Origin: Aequorivita iocasae
GTDB lineage: Bacteria; Bacteroidota; Bacteroidia; Flavobacteriales; Flavobacteriaceae
Assembly (NCBI RefSeq): GCF_016757735.1
Contig: NZ_CP068439.1
Location: 558,001 to 622,000, forward strand
DNA length: 64,000 nt
Direction of reading: 5' to 3'
Shown: one piece after another, positions 1 to 9,068 of the stretch
Position numbering within the stretch: the stretch's first letter is position 1
Layout of the letters: each line of letters opens with the position of its first letter
Notes under the pieces: generated by a model
What the model saw: only the letters and a program-made list of their open reading frames with translations
What the model was told of the DNA's origin: nothing
Databases searched by the model: none
Program-made: the position numbers and the translations under genes

Positions 1-698
1 CGGGCATCAACGTCTATATTTCCACGGAATGCCGGCATATAGCTTGCTATTACGAATGGCAGGGCAAAACACACTATAGAAGGTATAACCACATATTCTA
101 TTAGACCCGCTGCAGATACTTTTTTGGCAATCCACAGCATGGTTGTAGTTACATCACCTATTGGAGACCACGCTCCACCTGCGTTAGCAGCTATAACCAC
201 CATAGCCGCATACCAAAGTCTGTCTTCTCTCTTATGGATTAATTTTCTCAATAAGGTAATCAGTACAATAGTTGCGGTAAGGTTATCTATAATAGCGGAA
301 AGAAAAAATGCCAATATCCCTATAATCCATAATAGCTTTCGTTTGCTTTTTGTTTTTACGGCGCTTTTCAAAACTTCAAAACCGCGGTGGAGGTCAATAA
401 TTTCAACAATCGTCATAGCCCCAATAAGGAAAATGAGTATCTCTGCTGTTTTTCCTAAGTGGTGAAGGAGGGTTCCTTCAAAGCCTTCCATGGCATGCTC
501 ACCCCCGGAAAGAAAACTGAAAGCCTGCTCTTCTGTATTTATAACATCAAACCATCCACTGGTAAAACCAATTGCCAAAACGGCCCAAATAAGAGAAGCC
601 ATTATAAGCGCTGGTACCGTTTTGTCAAGTTTTAATGGATGTTCTAAGGTTATAGAAAGGTATCCGATTACAAAAATTAAAATGATAATTGATTCCAT
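1..698 (-). CDS. nhaD: Na+/H+ antiporter, NhaD family (3' end outside window)
   Basis: The reverse strand reads open from ATG at 698 to the window edge, giving 232 codons without a stop. The product starts MESIIILIFVIGYLSITLEH and is strongly hydrophobic with several membrane segments. It contains AGGAWSPIGDVTTTMLWI and a FLSAIIDNLTATIV stretch, both typical of NhaD-type sodium/proton antiporters of the ion transporter superfamily. These proteins use the inward proton gradient, or work in reverse, to move Na+ across the inner membrane. The start lies 22 bp after the stop of the upstream amino-acid dehydrogenase on the same strand, so the two may share a transcript. The C-terminal part is missing only because the window ends. 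Confidence 0.85.
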   Translation of the reverse strand, partial: MESIIILIFVIGYLSITLEHPLKLDKTVPALIMASLIWAVLAIGFTSGWFDVINTEEQAFSFLSGGEHAMEGFEGTLLHHLGKTAEILIFLIGAMTIVEIIDLHRGFEVLKSAVKTKSKRKLLWIIGILAFFLSAIIDNLTATIVLITLLRKLIHKREDRLWYAAMVVIAANAGGAWSPIGDVTTTMLWIAKKVSAAGLIEYVVIPSIVCFALPFVIASYMPAFRGNIDVDA

Positions 699-720
699 AA
701 TGAATGCTGATTATTGAAAA

Positions 721-1947
721 TTATAACAATTGCTTTAACGCTATTTCAAAAGCGGTTTTGCTAATGTTTGTTTTGGTACTGTTGTTATCAAAAGTATTTT
801 GTATCGCGTTTTTGATGGTAATTGAAGTATCGTTAAAGATAGCTTCATCAGTCATTTGTACTTTTCGCTCCATAAAATATGCAAATACACGAGCCATTCC
901 GCAGTTACTTATAAAATCTGGAATTAAGCTTACGCGCTCATCGGTAAATTCCATTATGGGGCCGAAGAAAATTTCTTTATCGGCAAACGGTACATTCGCA
1001 CCACAGCTTATAACTTCAAGTCCGGTTTCAATCATTTGGGAAATCTGCTCTTTCGTTATCAATCGCGAGGCCGCACAGGGTGCAAAAATCTCTGTCTCCA
1101 GCTTCCAGATTTTCTCGTTTATTTCTTCAAAAGGAATCATGTTTTCAGCAACCAATGTATTACCATTTTTCTTTAGAAAAAGTTGTTTGATTTCTTCAAA
1201 TGAAAAACCGTCCTTGTTGATGACTCCTCCATCACGGTCAATAATACCTACAATTTTGGCTCCCATCTGCGAAAGATAATAAGCCGCAGCAGCGCCAACA
1301 TTTCCAAAACCTTGAATTACGGCACGCTTTCCTTTAACACTTCCACCATAAATATCGTAATAATGGTGTACAGCTTCGGCAACGCCATAACCCGTAATCA
1401 TATCGGCCACGGTATATTTTCTGGAAACATCTGGGGAGAAATTTACGTTCTCCAAAACTTTTATGACTCCCTGACGCAATTGACCGATTCTATTAATCTT
1501 ATCTGCTTCTGTAGGCGAAAAATGACCATTGAAAACTCCCTCTTGTGGATGCCAAACAGCGCTTTGTTCGGTCATAGGTATTACTTCGTGAATTTCATCA
1601 ACGTTTAGATCGCCCCCTGTTCCATAATACGCTTTTAACAAAGGTGAAACAGCTTTAAACCAGCGTTCCAAAACACCTTTTTTACGCGGATCGGAAGGAT
1701 CAAAGTTAATACCGCTTTTGGCTCCGCCGATTGCTGGTCCGGCCACGGTAAATTTTACTTCCATTGTTTTTGCAAGTGAGAGCACTTCGTTGGCATCGAG
1801 GCCTTTTCGCATCCTAGTCCCACCCCCCGCGGCACCGCCGCGCAAGGAGTTTATGACCGTCCAGCCTTCGGCCTCGGTTTCGGGGTCATTCCAGTGAAAA
1901 ACAATTTCGGGATCTTTTTCTTCGTACTTTTTAAGTAATTCCTTCAT
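721..1947 (-). CDS. Glu/Leu/Phe/Val dehydrogenase
   Basis: A 408-aa amino-acid dehydrogenase of the ELFV superfamily, which reversibly deaminates an L-amino acid to the 2-oxo acid with NAD(P). The N-terminal substrate domain carries GPAIGGAKSGI with the conserved lysine near residue 77, and a TGGDLNVDE motif. The Rossmann domain has GFGNVG near residue 215 followed by IDRDGG. The length fits the family. Substrate choice (glutamate or a branched-chain amino acid) cannot be decided by eye. It precedes nhaD on the same strand by 22 bp, and a TATATTTG promoter box lies about 50 bp upstream of the start. Confidence 0.88.
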   Translation of the reverse strand: MKELLKKYEEKDPEIVFHWNDPETEAEGWTVINSLRGGAAGGGTRMRKGLDANEVLSLAKTMEVKFTVAGPAIGGAKSGINFDPSDPRKKGVLERWFKAVSPLLKAYYGTGGDLNVDEIHEVIPMTEQSAVWHPQEGVFNGHFSPTEADKINRIGQLRQGVIKVLENVNFSPDVSRKYTVADMITGYGVAEAVHHYYDIYGGSVKGKRAVIQGFGNVGAAAAYYLSQMGAKIVGIIDRDGGVINKDGFSFEEIKQLFLKKNGNTLVAENMIPFEEINEKIWKLETEIFAPCAASRLITKEQISQMIETGLEVISCGANVPFADKEIFFGPIMEFTDERVSLIPDFISNCGMARVFAYFMERKVQMTDEAIFNDTSITIKNAIQNTFDNNSTKTNISKTAFEIALKQLL

Positions 1948-1998
1948 TAATTGTGGAGAGTTAAGTCACTTCTTCGCTAAAGCTGAGTAGTGTGAGGA

Positions 1999-2006
1999 CA
2001 AATATA
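1999..2006 (-). promoter_or_regulatory. Bacteroidetes -7 box for the amino-acid dehydrogenase
   Basis: The reverse strand reads TATATTTG, an exact match to TAnnTTTG, 51 nt upstream of the ATG at 1947. I see no clear TTG -33 element at the right distance. Confidence 0.45.
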
Positions 2007-2045
2007 AAAAACTTGTGAGGGGTTTATATTTATTTTAGGTAAAAT

Positions 2046-3116
2046 TTATGGATTGAATATTTTCCCCGAGGAATGATCTTTTTTAGCCCCCGTTACACTT
2101 GCCAAACAATTCACCTCATTGCGTAGCTTTAAAACGCCCAAAAGCCCAAAAATGAGCGCTTCCTTATATTCCAAAATTTCCGTTGAAGGAATAACGACCT
2201 CAACCGAAGCAATATTTTTCAATCGGTCAATCAAAAATGAATTGTAAGCCCCGCCCCCAGTTATTAATACGGAGGCTTTTTCTGAAAAGTGATTGGCAAG
2301 CTGCACGGCAATGTGTTCCGTAAAGGTTCTCAATATAGCTTCGGAAGAAATCTCAGAAGCCTCCAAAAGTGGAAAAATGTATTCTCTCACCCACTCCAAA
2401 CCCAAGGATTTTGGGGGTTTTTCAGTATAAAAAGTTAGTGCGTTCAATTTTTGAAGCAACCCTTCGTCCAAGTTCCCGGAAGCGGCCAGTTTTCCGTCTT
2501 CGTCAAAATCCTTTCCCAGTTTTTCGGCATATTTGTTTAAAACAATATTTACCGGGCAAATATCAAAAGCCATCCGTTGCCCATCTTTTTCAAAGGAACA
2601 ATTTGCAAAACCGCCCAGATTCAAACAATAATCGTATTCGGAAAAAAGCAACTTATCTCCTATCGGCACCAACGGCGCACCTTGTCCGCCCAATTCCACA
2701 TCCTGCATCCTAAAATCACAAACCACGGTTTGCCCGAGTAATTTTGAAATGCGCGGCAGATTGCCTATTTGGTAGGTAAAACCCTTTTCGGGCTGGTGCA
2801 GAACCGTATGGCCGTGGCTGCAAACTGCGTCAATTTCAAGAATGTTATGTTTTCTTATGAATTTTAAAATTTCCTCGGAAAGCTTTTCGGTGTATTTAAA
2901 ATCCAGCCGGTCAAGTTTCTCTTCGGAATAATTTATGGCTTCGCGCAGCTCGTCCTTCCAAAATGAAGAATATGGAACAGTCTCGGCGGAAAGGATATTA
3001 AAATTCCACTTTCCATTAGAATAGTCAAAAAGAATTTCAGCCAAATCAATCCCGTCCAGCGAAGTGCCACTCATAACCCCAATGATATGGTATTTGTTTT
3101 TTTTCAATCTTTCCAA
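2046..3116 (-). CDS. anmK: Anhydro-N-acetylmuramic acid kinase AnmK
   Basis: A 356-aa cytoplasmic kinase that opens and phosphorylates 1,6-anhydro-MurNAc to MurNAc-6-P during peptidoglycan recycling. The nucleotide-binding start GVMSGTSLDGIDL is diagnostic. Further motifs are CSHGHTVLHQP, GGQGAPLVP, CLNLGGFAN and VLITGGGAYN, in the order usual for AnmK. No ATG lies before GVMSGTS, and an in-frame stop is at 3131-3129, so translation must begin at a TTG: at 3116 (used here) or three codons later. The gene is followed on the same strand by the amino-acid dehydrogenase after about 100 bp. Confidence 0.9.
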   Translation of the reverse strand: MERLKKNKYHIIGVMSGTSLDGIDLAEILFDYSNGKWNFNILSAETVPYSSFWKDELREAINYSEEKLDRLDFKYTEKLSEEILKFIRKHNILEIDAVCSHGHTVLHQPEKGFTYQIGNLPRISKLLGQTVVCDFRMQDVELGGQGAPLVPIGDKLLFSEYDYCLNLGGFANCSFEKDGQRMAFDICPVNIVLNKYAEKLGKDFDEDGKLAASGNLDEGLLQKLNALTFYTEKPPKSLGLEWVREYIFPLLEASEISSEAILRTFTEHIAVQLANHFSEKASVLITGGGAYNSFLIDRLKNIASVEVVIPSTEILEYKEALIFGLLGVLKLRNEVNCLASVTGAKKDHSSGKIFNP

Positions 3117-3275
3117 AAAGTAAGAACTTTAAAGATAGGGCGGAAGATTTTAAAAATTACAAATTACAAGCACCAAATTCCAAATAAATCCCAAAAATGA
3201 AAATATCAAATTCCAAACGTACACAATCCATAATGATTTAAAATTTGTTTTTTGGAATTTGGGATTTTCACATTT

Positions 3276-3304
3276 TTGGAATTTGCATTTTATAAGTACC
3301 TTTG
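3276..3304 (+). promoter_or_regulatory. Promoter of the acyl-CoA dehydrogenase
   Basis: TTG at 3276-3278, an 18-bp spacer, then TACCTTTG at 3297-3304, an exact TAnnTTTG box. The ATG follows 39 nt later. This is the clearest housekeeping promoter in the first 10 kb. Confidence 0.65.
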
Positions 3305-3342
3305 CCATTCTTTTAAAAACACAATTCTTACTTATAAAGCCT

Positions 3343-4485
3343 ATGGATTTCAATCTATCCGAAGAACAGTTAATGATTCGCGACGCCGCTCGCGATTTTG
3401 CCCGTACCGAATTGCTTCCGGGCGTTATAGAACGCGACAATCATCAAAAATTCCCGACCGAACAAGTGAAGAAAATGGGCGAGCTCGGTTTTCTGGGAAT
3501 GATGGTGGACCCAAAATACGGCGGCGGCGGAATGGATACCGTGAGTTATGTTTTGGTTATGGAAGAATTAAGCAAGATTGACGCTTCGTGTTCCGTAATC
3601 GTTTCGGTAAACAATTCATTGGTGTGCTATGGCCTTCAAGCCTATGGAAATGAAGAACAAAAACAAAAATACCTTACTAAACTAGCTACTGGCGAAAAAC
3701 TTGGTGCATTCTGTTTGAGCGAACCAGAAGCTGGCAGTGATGCCACTTCACAAAGAACCACTGCGATTGACAAATGTGATCACTATATATTGAACGGCAC
3801 CAAAAACTGGATAACAAATGGCGGCTCTGCAGATTATTATTTGGTAATCGCGCAAACTGACAAAGAGAAAAAACACAAAGGCATCAATGCTTTTATTGTT
3901 GAAAAAGGCTGGGAAGGTTTTGAAATTGGCCCAAAAGAAGACAAGCTTGGCATCCGTGGAAGTGATACACATTCTCTTATTTTTAATGATGTAAAGGTTC
4001 CAAAGGAAAACAGAATTGGCGAAGACGGTTTTGGATTTACCTTTGCTATGAAAACCCTTTCCGGCGGTCGTATCGGGATTGCCGCACAAGCGTTGGGAAT
4101 TGCCGCAGGTGCTTACGACCTTGCCCGTGAATATTCCAAGGTGCGCAAAGCTTTTGGCACCGAAATATGCAACCACCAGGCCATCGCCTTCAAGCTTGCA
4201 GATATGCATACCAGTATTGAAGCAGCCCGCCATTTAGTGATGAAAGCGGCTTGGGACAAAGACCAAGGCAATAATTATGATATGAGCGGCGCCATGGCCA
4301 AACTATACGCCAGCCAAGTAGCAATGGACGTAACCGTGGAAGCGGTACAGGTTCACGGCGGAAATGGCTATGTTAAGGAATATCACGTGGAACGCTTGAT
4401 GCGTGATGCAAAAATTACTCAGATTTACGAAGGCACTTCAGAGATTCAGAAGATTGTTATTTCTCGAGGACTTTTAAGGGACTAA
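3343..4485 (+). CDS. Acyl-CoA dehydrogenase
   Basis: A 380-aa FAD enzyme that oxidises acyl-CoA to trans-2-enoyl-CoA and passes electrons to ETF (etfBA lie at 40 kb in this window). The start MDFNLSEEQLMIRD matches the family N-terminus. The reading frame stays open further upstream, but that part would overlap the promoter and encodes nothing family-like. The N-terminal helical domain, the middle beta domain (FCLSEPEAGSDA, GTKNWITNG) and the C-terminal helical domain are all present. The catalytic-base region YEGTSEIQK near residue 365 is of short-chain (butyryl-type) style. Chain-length specificity is inferred only. The gene stands alone, divergent from anmK. Confidence 0.92.
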   Translation: MDFNLSEEQLMIRDAARDFARTELLPGVIERDNHQKFPTEQVKKMGELGFLGMMVDPKYGGGGMDTVSYVLVMEELSKIDASCSVIVSVNNSLVCYGLQAYGNEEQKQKYLTKLATGEKLGAFCLSEPEAGSDATSQRTTAIDKCDHYILNGTKNWITNGGSADYYLVIAQTDKEKKHKGINAFIVEKGWEGFEIGPKEDKLGIRGSDTHSLIFNDVKVPKENRIGEDGFGFTFAMKTLSGGRIGIAAQALGIAAGAYDLAREYSKVRKAFGTEICNHQAIAFKLADMHTSIEAARHLVMKAAWDKDQGNNYDMSGAMAKLYASQVAMDVTVEAVQVHGGNGYVKEYHVERLMRDAKITQIYEGTSEIQKIVISRGLLRD

Positions 4486-4512
4486 GAAAAAATAGATCTA
4501 ACCTTTAGTTTA

Positions 4513-4532
4513 CCCTGAGCGCAGCCGAAGGG
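4513..4532 (+). repeat. Short REP-like palindrome
   Basis: CCCTGAGCGCAGCCGAAGGG lies between the acyl-CoA dehydrogenase and the VCBS gene. Its outer arms CCCT/AGGG pair. It resembles the CCTGAGCGCAGTCGAAGG-type short intergenic repeats scattered through many bacterial genomes. Only one copy is visible in this window. Confidence 0.45.
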
Positions 4533-4553
4533 CACGATCAAACAGAACATCAA

Positions 4554-4573
4554 ACCCGTCCAAAGTGGCGGGT
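4554..4573 (+). terminator. Weak hairpin after the acyl-CoA dehydrogenase
   Basis: ACCCGTC and GGCGGGT pair (one G-T) around a 6-nt loop, followed by ATTTAATTTT. It is a plausible but short terminator 70 bp after the stop codon. Confidence 0.4.
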
Positions 4574-4650
4574 ATTTAATTTTATTATATTAATATTGAA
4601 GTACAACGACTAAAATTATTATCTTACATATAATTTAAAATTCAACTCTT

Positions 4651-7086
4651 ATGAAAACACAGTTAGGAGTATTGTTTTCCATTTTTGTATTCACAGTTTC
4701 GAATGCGCAAATCGGATTTCAGGAGAATATTATTATTGATAATGCTGATGGTACCAATGGAGCTGCTGATGTATATTCAGCTGATATAGATGGTGATGGA
4801 GATAAGGATTTAATTTCAGCATCTTTTTTGGATAATAAAATAGCTTGGTATGAAAATTTGGATGGGCAAGGAAATTTCGGGTCTCAAAATGTTATTACTA
4901 CCAATGCAGAAGGGGCAAATTCTGTTTTTGCAGCCGATTTAGATGGAGATGGAGATATGGATGTTCTTTCAAGCTCTTACTTATATAATGATAATAAGGT
5001 AGCCTGGTACGAAAATATTGATGGACTAGGTACTTTCGGTCCACAACAAATTTTCCCTTTAGGTAGCTATGGCAATACAATTAGAACTAGATCCGTAGTT
5101 GCTGCTGATTTAGATGGAGATAACGACAGAGACGTTATAGCTACCTCTTATAACCAAATATCTTGGTTTGAAAATTTGGATGGCCAAGGTTTATTTGACG
5201 AACAAAATCCAATTGGTGGTGCAGATGAACCTACATCAGTTTCTATTCACGATATTGATGGAGATGGAGATAATGACATTCTTGTATCAGATTATTCATC
5301 TGTTTTATGGTACAAAAATGAAGGGAATAATAATTTTGTTCGTGAATGGATTACATTAAACGTAACCAACGCAAATTCTGCGTTTGCAACCGATTTAGAT
5401 GGGGATGGTGATTTAGATGTAATATCAGCATCTAATGACTCTAGAGTTGCTTGGTACGAAAATTTTAACGGCCTATTTGGTGCTCAACAAATAATTTCAA
5501 CAAATACAAGTGGAGCATCCTCCGTTTATACATCAGATATTGATGGGGATGGCGATAATGATATTGCAGTAGCAGCTTCTGAAGCTATTTTTTTGTATAA
5601 AAATGATGCAAATGGCAATTTTTCCCAAACAACAATTACAACAGATGTAAATACTGGAAAGTCTGTATATATAACAGATTTAGATGGAGACGGTGATTTA
5701 GATATAACGTCAGCATCTTTCATCGATGACAAAATAGCTTGGTATAAAAATTTAGATGGATTGGGAAACTTTGGAACCCAGCTATTGGTATCTGATTCTC
5801 AAGGCGCAAATGGGGCTTCTTATGCAAGTTCTGCCGATATTGATTCTGATGGAGATTTAGACATAATTTCAACCTCACAAAACGATAGCAAAATAGCTTG
5901 GTATAAAAATCTTGATGGAAATGGCACTTTCGGAATGCAGCAGGTTATTTCTACTACTGTAAATGGTGCTAGTATAGCATGTATTGAAGATATTGATGGA
6001 GATGGATATCCAGATATTGTAGGCGGAAGTTTTACTTCCGGAAAGCTTGCTTGGTTTAAAAACAATGATGGTCAAGGTAATTTTGATCCTCAACAAATTA
6101 TTGCGACCGATCTTCCAGGAATAAATTCCCTTTCAGCAATAGACATAGATGGAGATGCAGATTTGGACCTACTAGTTTCGTCGGAATTTTATTCCTCAAA
6201 ATTAGCATGGTATGAAAATTTAGACGGTGCTGGAACTTTTGGACCTGAGCATACTCTTGAAAATGGAATTGGTCTCGGTTACTTTGCCCAGCCTGCCGAT
6301 CTGGATGGAGATGGCGACTTGGATATTATTGGAATTGGTCGATCTAATGGCACTTTGGCTTGGTATGAGAACGAAAATGGATCCGGAAGTTTTATTGAAC
6401 ACAATTTGGGCAATACTTGGTATGATTATAGAATATATCCAGCTGATAAAGAGGGAGATGGCGACATAGATTTTATTGCTTCTAACGGTATGCATTTAGC
6501 ATGGTATATAAACCTGGATGGCTTTGGAAATTTTAGTCAACCTCAGCCCATAGATCTTTATGATAACGGTTATTTCTCAATAGTATTTTCAGATATAGAT
6601 AATGATGGTGATGAAGATATTATCTCTGGAAACCCATCATATGATAATCAACTCTTATTTTGGCGTGAAAATACAGATGGACAAGGAAATTTTGGCCCCG
6701 AAAATACAATTTCAAATATTAATACTTTGACTTCTATTAACATTGGCGATATAAATAATGATGGAGACATGGACATACTTATATCTGCGGATGGTGACGA
6801 CAAAATTGCATGGTTTGAAAACATTGGACCACTTAGTATCCAAGAAAATATTTCCCTTGATATTTTACTCTATCCCAATCCCACAAATGGAATAATCAAC
6901 ATACAGTCAAAAGAAATTATTTCATCTGTTATTTTTTACAACCAATTAGGCCAATTGATTTTAGAAGAAAGCAATGTTGAAGGAATCAATAGAGTCAACA
7001 TAGAAAAATTAAACGAAGGGATTTATTTCGTAAAATTAAAAACTTTTAATGCGGAGGTTATAATCAAGAAATTAGTTAAAAAATAA
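4651..7086 (+). CDS. Secreted VCBS/FG-GAP repeat protein with T9SS sorting domain
   Basis: An 811-aa protein with a signal peptide ending near FTVSNAQ. It has about fourteen repeats of roughly 50 residues, each with a calcium-binding loop of the DIDGDGDxD kind and a following AWYENLDG strand. Such FG-GAP/VCBS repeats form beta-propellers. The last ~75 residues start LLYPNPTNGIINI and end GIYFVKL...IIKKLVKK, a type A T9SS C-terminal sorting domain. The protein is therefore predicted to cross the outer membrane by T9SS and be anchored or released. The ligand is unknown; no catalytic domain is visible. It stands alone, convergent with the porin gene. Confidence 0.85.
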   Translation: MKTQLGVLFSIFVFTVSNAQIGFQENIIIDNADGTNGAADVYSADIDGDGDKDLISASFLDNKIAWYENLDGQGNFGSQNVITTNAEGANSVFAADLDGDGDMDVLSSSYLYNDNKVAWYENIDGLGTFGPQQIFPLGSYGNTIRTRSVVAADLDGDNDRDVIATSYNQISWFENLDGQGLFDEQNPIGGADEPTSVSIHDIDGDGDNDILVSDYSSVLWYKNEGNNNFVREWITLNVTNANSAFATDLDGDGDLDVISASNDSRVAWYENFNGLFGAQQIISTNTSGASSVYTSDIDGDGDNDIAVAASEAIFLYKNDANGNFSQTTITTDVNTGKSVYITDLDGDGDLDITSASFIDDKIAWYKNLDGLGNFGTQLLVSDSQGANGASYASSADIDSDGDLDIISTSQNDSKIAWYKNLDGNGTFGMQQVISTTVNGASIACIEDIDGDGYPDIVGGSFTSGKLAWFKNNDGQGNFDPQQIIATDLPGINSLSAIDIDGDADLDLLVSSEFYSSKLAWYENLDGAGTFGPEHTLENGIGLGYFAQPADLDGDGDLDIIGIGRSNGTLAWYENENGSGSFIEHNLGNTWYDYRIYPADKEGDGDIDFIASNGMHLAWYINLDGFGNFSQPQPIDLYDNGYFSIVFSDIDNDGDEDIISGNPSYDNQLLFWRENTDGQGNFGPENTISNINTLTSINIGDINNDGDMDILISADGDDKIAWFENIGPLSIQENISLDILLYPNPTNGIINIQSKEIISSVIFYNQLGQLILEESNVEGINRVNIEKLNEGIYFVKLKTFNAEVIIKKLVKK

Positions 7087-7122
7087 TTTTCAAAAATCAA
7101 CACATTCCAATAATAGGTTTTT

Positions 7123-9006
7123 TTATAAAAAGAAATTCCAAACCAACCCAAATCGCAGCACATTATCACGATACGGATAACCCGGGGCTGCAAAATATTC
7201 ACTTTTCCCGCCAAAAATCGAGGTGAAGTTTTCATAAATAAAATAAATACGGGTCTGCCGTATTTTCGCATTAAAGAAAATATCTACTAACGGAAAACCG
7301 CCCAATTCCTGCTCGTTCTGTACATAAAACTCCGCGAGTACAGGGTCGTAAGCATTCATGTTGTATTTGGTGAAATATTTAAAACCCACCCCAGTCTGCA
7401 AAAACAAAGCGCGTTTAAACCAATGGTCCTCAAAATAAAGTGTGTTTCTAGTAATAATTTGCGGCACGTTAAAAACCGTTTCGCCACTTAAAACTTGCTG
7501 GTACATTACGGTATTTTCCAATCCGAAGTGCCCAAATTTAAATTCCTTTTCAGCCTTTATCTTTAAATAATCTACCCGTTCAGAAGCCTGCAATGGTGAA
7601 GGTGTGCTGTCATTTTCCTTGATTCCAAAGTAGGCGTAATCGTCAATTCCCGTATAGCTTACAGACGCATTTCCAAATTTTTTGGTGTTTATTTGAAATT
7701 TCAGTTCCTGGGTTTTTACATTATTCAGCTCGGTCTTCCAATTGTAATTTTGGTAATCACTTTGGTACAGCAAAAAGTTGAAATTGGGCGCCACCGAATG
7801 TACGGTTATGGAAGCTTCCGCATTATAATCTTCATTTAAATCAAACGAAGCGGCTCCTTGCAGAAAGTTTCCGTCAAAATCGCCTGCCACATTTATCGCC
7901 CCTTTTCCACGAAGCTTAAATCCTCGGTATTCCTTTTCGTACGCCGCACCAGCTTCAATAATATTTCCTTTAATCCTGTTGGGAATGCGCTGTTCGTCTA
8001 AAATCAATACTGAATTGTACCCATAATTGAAATCGTTATAGCCCGCCCAAGCGGTAATTTTTCCGATAAGCGAGTTGTTGAAGTCAGCATACGCCTTTAC
8101 GTTAAAATCTTCAAGTTTCGTTTTCGTATATAAATCTGCGGTCTCATACGAAGGACCAAATTCCGCAAATGACGCGGTTTGGTTGTATCGAAAAAATTTG
8201 TCCTCATAGCTCAACACGTTCCCAATTGTCAATACCGAATAGCCCGTACTGTCGCGCTGGCTCAACAATTCGAAATAATGATCGCCGTAGAAACGAAGCC
8301 CTTCAAGTTTGTTTTCGGCATTTTCAAATTTAACATCCAACCGTCCACGGTCGCGAAATTCGGGATCGTCATTTATAAAAAGCAGCAAGGAATTATCGGT
8401 TAACCCCCCATTTTCCTCATTCAAAATATCTTGTGCTGCAACGTGGGCAAGTGCTACGTAGCGTTTACTTTTGGTATGGTAATTTGCAGTGAAAAGAAAA
8501 TTTCCGGTACTCGTTAAAATATGTTGGTATTTCCCCAGTGAACGAACCCCTTTATAGCCAATTGAAAAATTGAATTGCGGGGAAGTATTCACCGTAAAAA
8601 AAGCATCGAGCTGCTGCCCCTGCTCATAGGCAGTTTTAAAATAAAGTTCGGTAAGCGGCGTGGGTACATTAAAATAATTCACATCTTCAATTTCCTTATA
8701 ATTAAAATGATGCGACTGAGCCACAAAAAGCGGTTTCAAATTCAGCCTGTCAAAAGAGTAAGCAAGTGAGTTATATGTTTGCCCTACGTTTGAAAACTGT
8801 AGCAGTTCAAAATTGTCCTTTCTTAAATAATTAAATTTGTATTTTTTCTTGATTGAGAGTGTAGTATCAACATGTGTTGTATCGCGCGCCGTTGAAATTA
8901 TTTTGTAGTAATCAATTGGCGGTTTTTCTTTAGTTGCATTTGGAGTTTGTGAAAACACAGTTGCCGAGGCACATAGAAGAAGTAAGAGCAAAAATGTGTT
9001 TTTCAT
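7123..9006 (-). CDS. Putative outer-membrane porin (Porin_10-like)
   Basis: A 627-aa protein with signal peptide MKNTFLLLLLLCASATVFSQ and a C-terminus ending LRFGLVWNFFL, an aromatic-terminated beta-signal. The body alternates short amphipathic strands (FKYFTKYNMNAY, RIYFIYENFTSIFGG, YRDNVLRFGLVW), as in outer-membrane barrels. The pattern and length fit the Bacteroidetes 'putative porin' family (PF14121, assigned from memory). Transport substrate is unknown. The start is supported by a TACCTTTG promoter box 20 bp upstream. It is divergent from rnhB. Confidence 0.75.
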   Translation of the reverse strand: MKNTFLLLLLLCASATVFSQTPNATKEKPPIDYYKIISTARDTTHVDTTLSIKKKYKFNYLRKDNFELLQFSNVGQTYNSLAYSFDRLNLKPLFVAQSHHFNYKEIEDVNYFNVPTPLTELYFKTAYEQGQQLDAFFTVNTSPQFNFSIGYKGVRSLGKYQHILTSTGNFLFTANYHTKSKRYVALAHVAAQDILNEENGGLTDNSLLLFINDDPEFRDRGRLDVKFENAENKLEGLRFYGDHYFELLSQRDSTGYSVLTIGNVLSYEDKFFRYNQTASFAEFGPSYETADLYTKTKLEDFNVKAYADFNNSLIGKITAWAGYNDFNYGYNSVLILDEQRIPNRIKGNIIEAGAAYEKEYRGFKLRGKGAINVAGDFDGNFLQGAASFDLNEDYNAEASITVHSVAPNFNFLLYQSDYQNYNWKTELNNVKTQELKFQINTKKFGNASVSYTGIDDYAYFGIKENDSTPSPLQASERVDYLKIKAEKEFKFGHFGLENTVMYQQVLSGETVFNVPQIITRNTLYFEDHWFKRALFLQTGVGFKYFTKYNMNAYDPVLAEFYVQNEQELGGFPLVDIFFNAKIRQTRIYFIYENFTSIFGGKSEYFAAPGYPYRDNVLRFGLVWNFFL

Positions 9007-9025
9007 CGGATATAAACTTTCAGCG

Positions 9026-9033
9026 CAAAGGTA
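9026..9033 (-). promoter_or_regulatory. -7 box of the porin gene
   Basis: The reverse strand reads TACCTTTG, an exact TAnnTTTG, 19 nt upstream of the ATG at 9006. No matching TTG -33 element was seen. Confidence 0.5.
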
Positions 9034-9068
9034 AATTTTTAAACGGAAATAGTTATTTTTAATTTTCT

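Noticed and set aside
704-1279. 191-aa forward ORF opposite the amino-acid dehydrogenase
   Set aside because: It is the mirror frame of a clear 408-aa enzyme with recognised motifs, and its own translation has no family features.
3252-3581. 109-aa forward ORF overlapping the acyl-CoA dehydrogenase start
   Set aside because: Out-of-frame reading of the dehydrogenase; Arg-rich translation without motifs.
5526-6495. Several reverse ORFs inside the VCBS gene
   Set aside because: They arise from the repeated DxDGDGD codons on the other strand and mirror each other because the gene is repetitive.
4651-7086. Repeats in the VCBS gene as a DNA-level repeat array
   Set aside because: The repetition is at the protein level (calcium loops); nucleotide copies are too divergent to be a mobile or CRISPR array.
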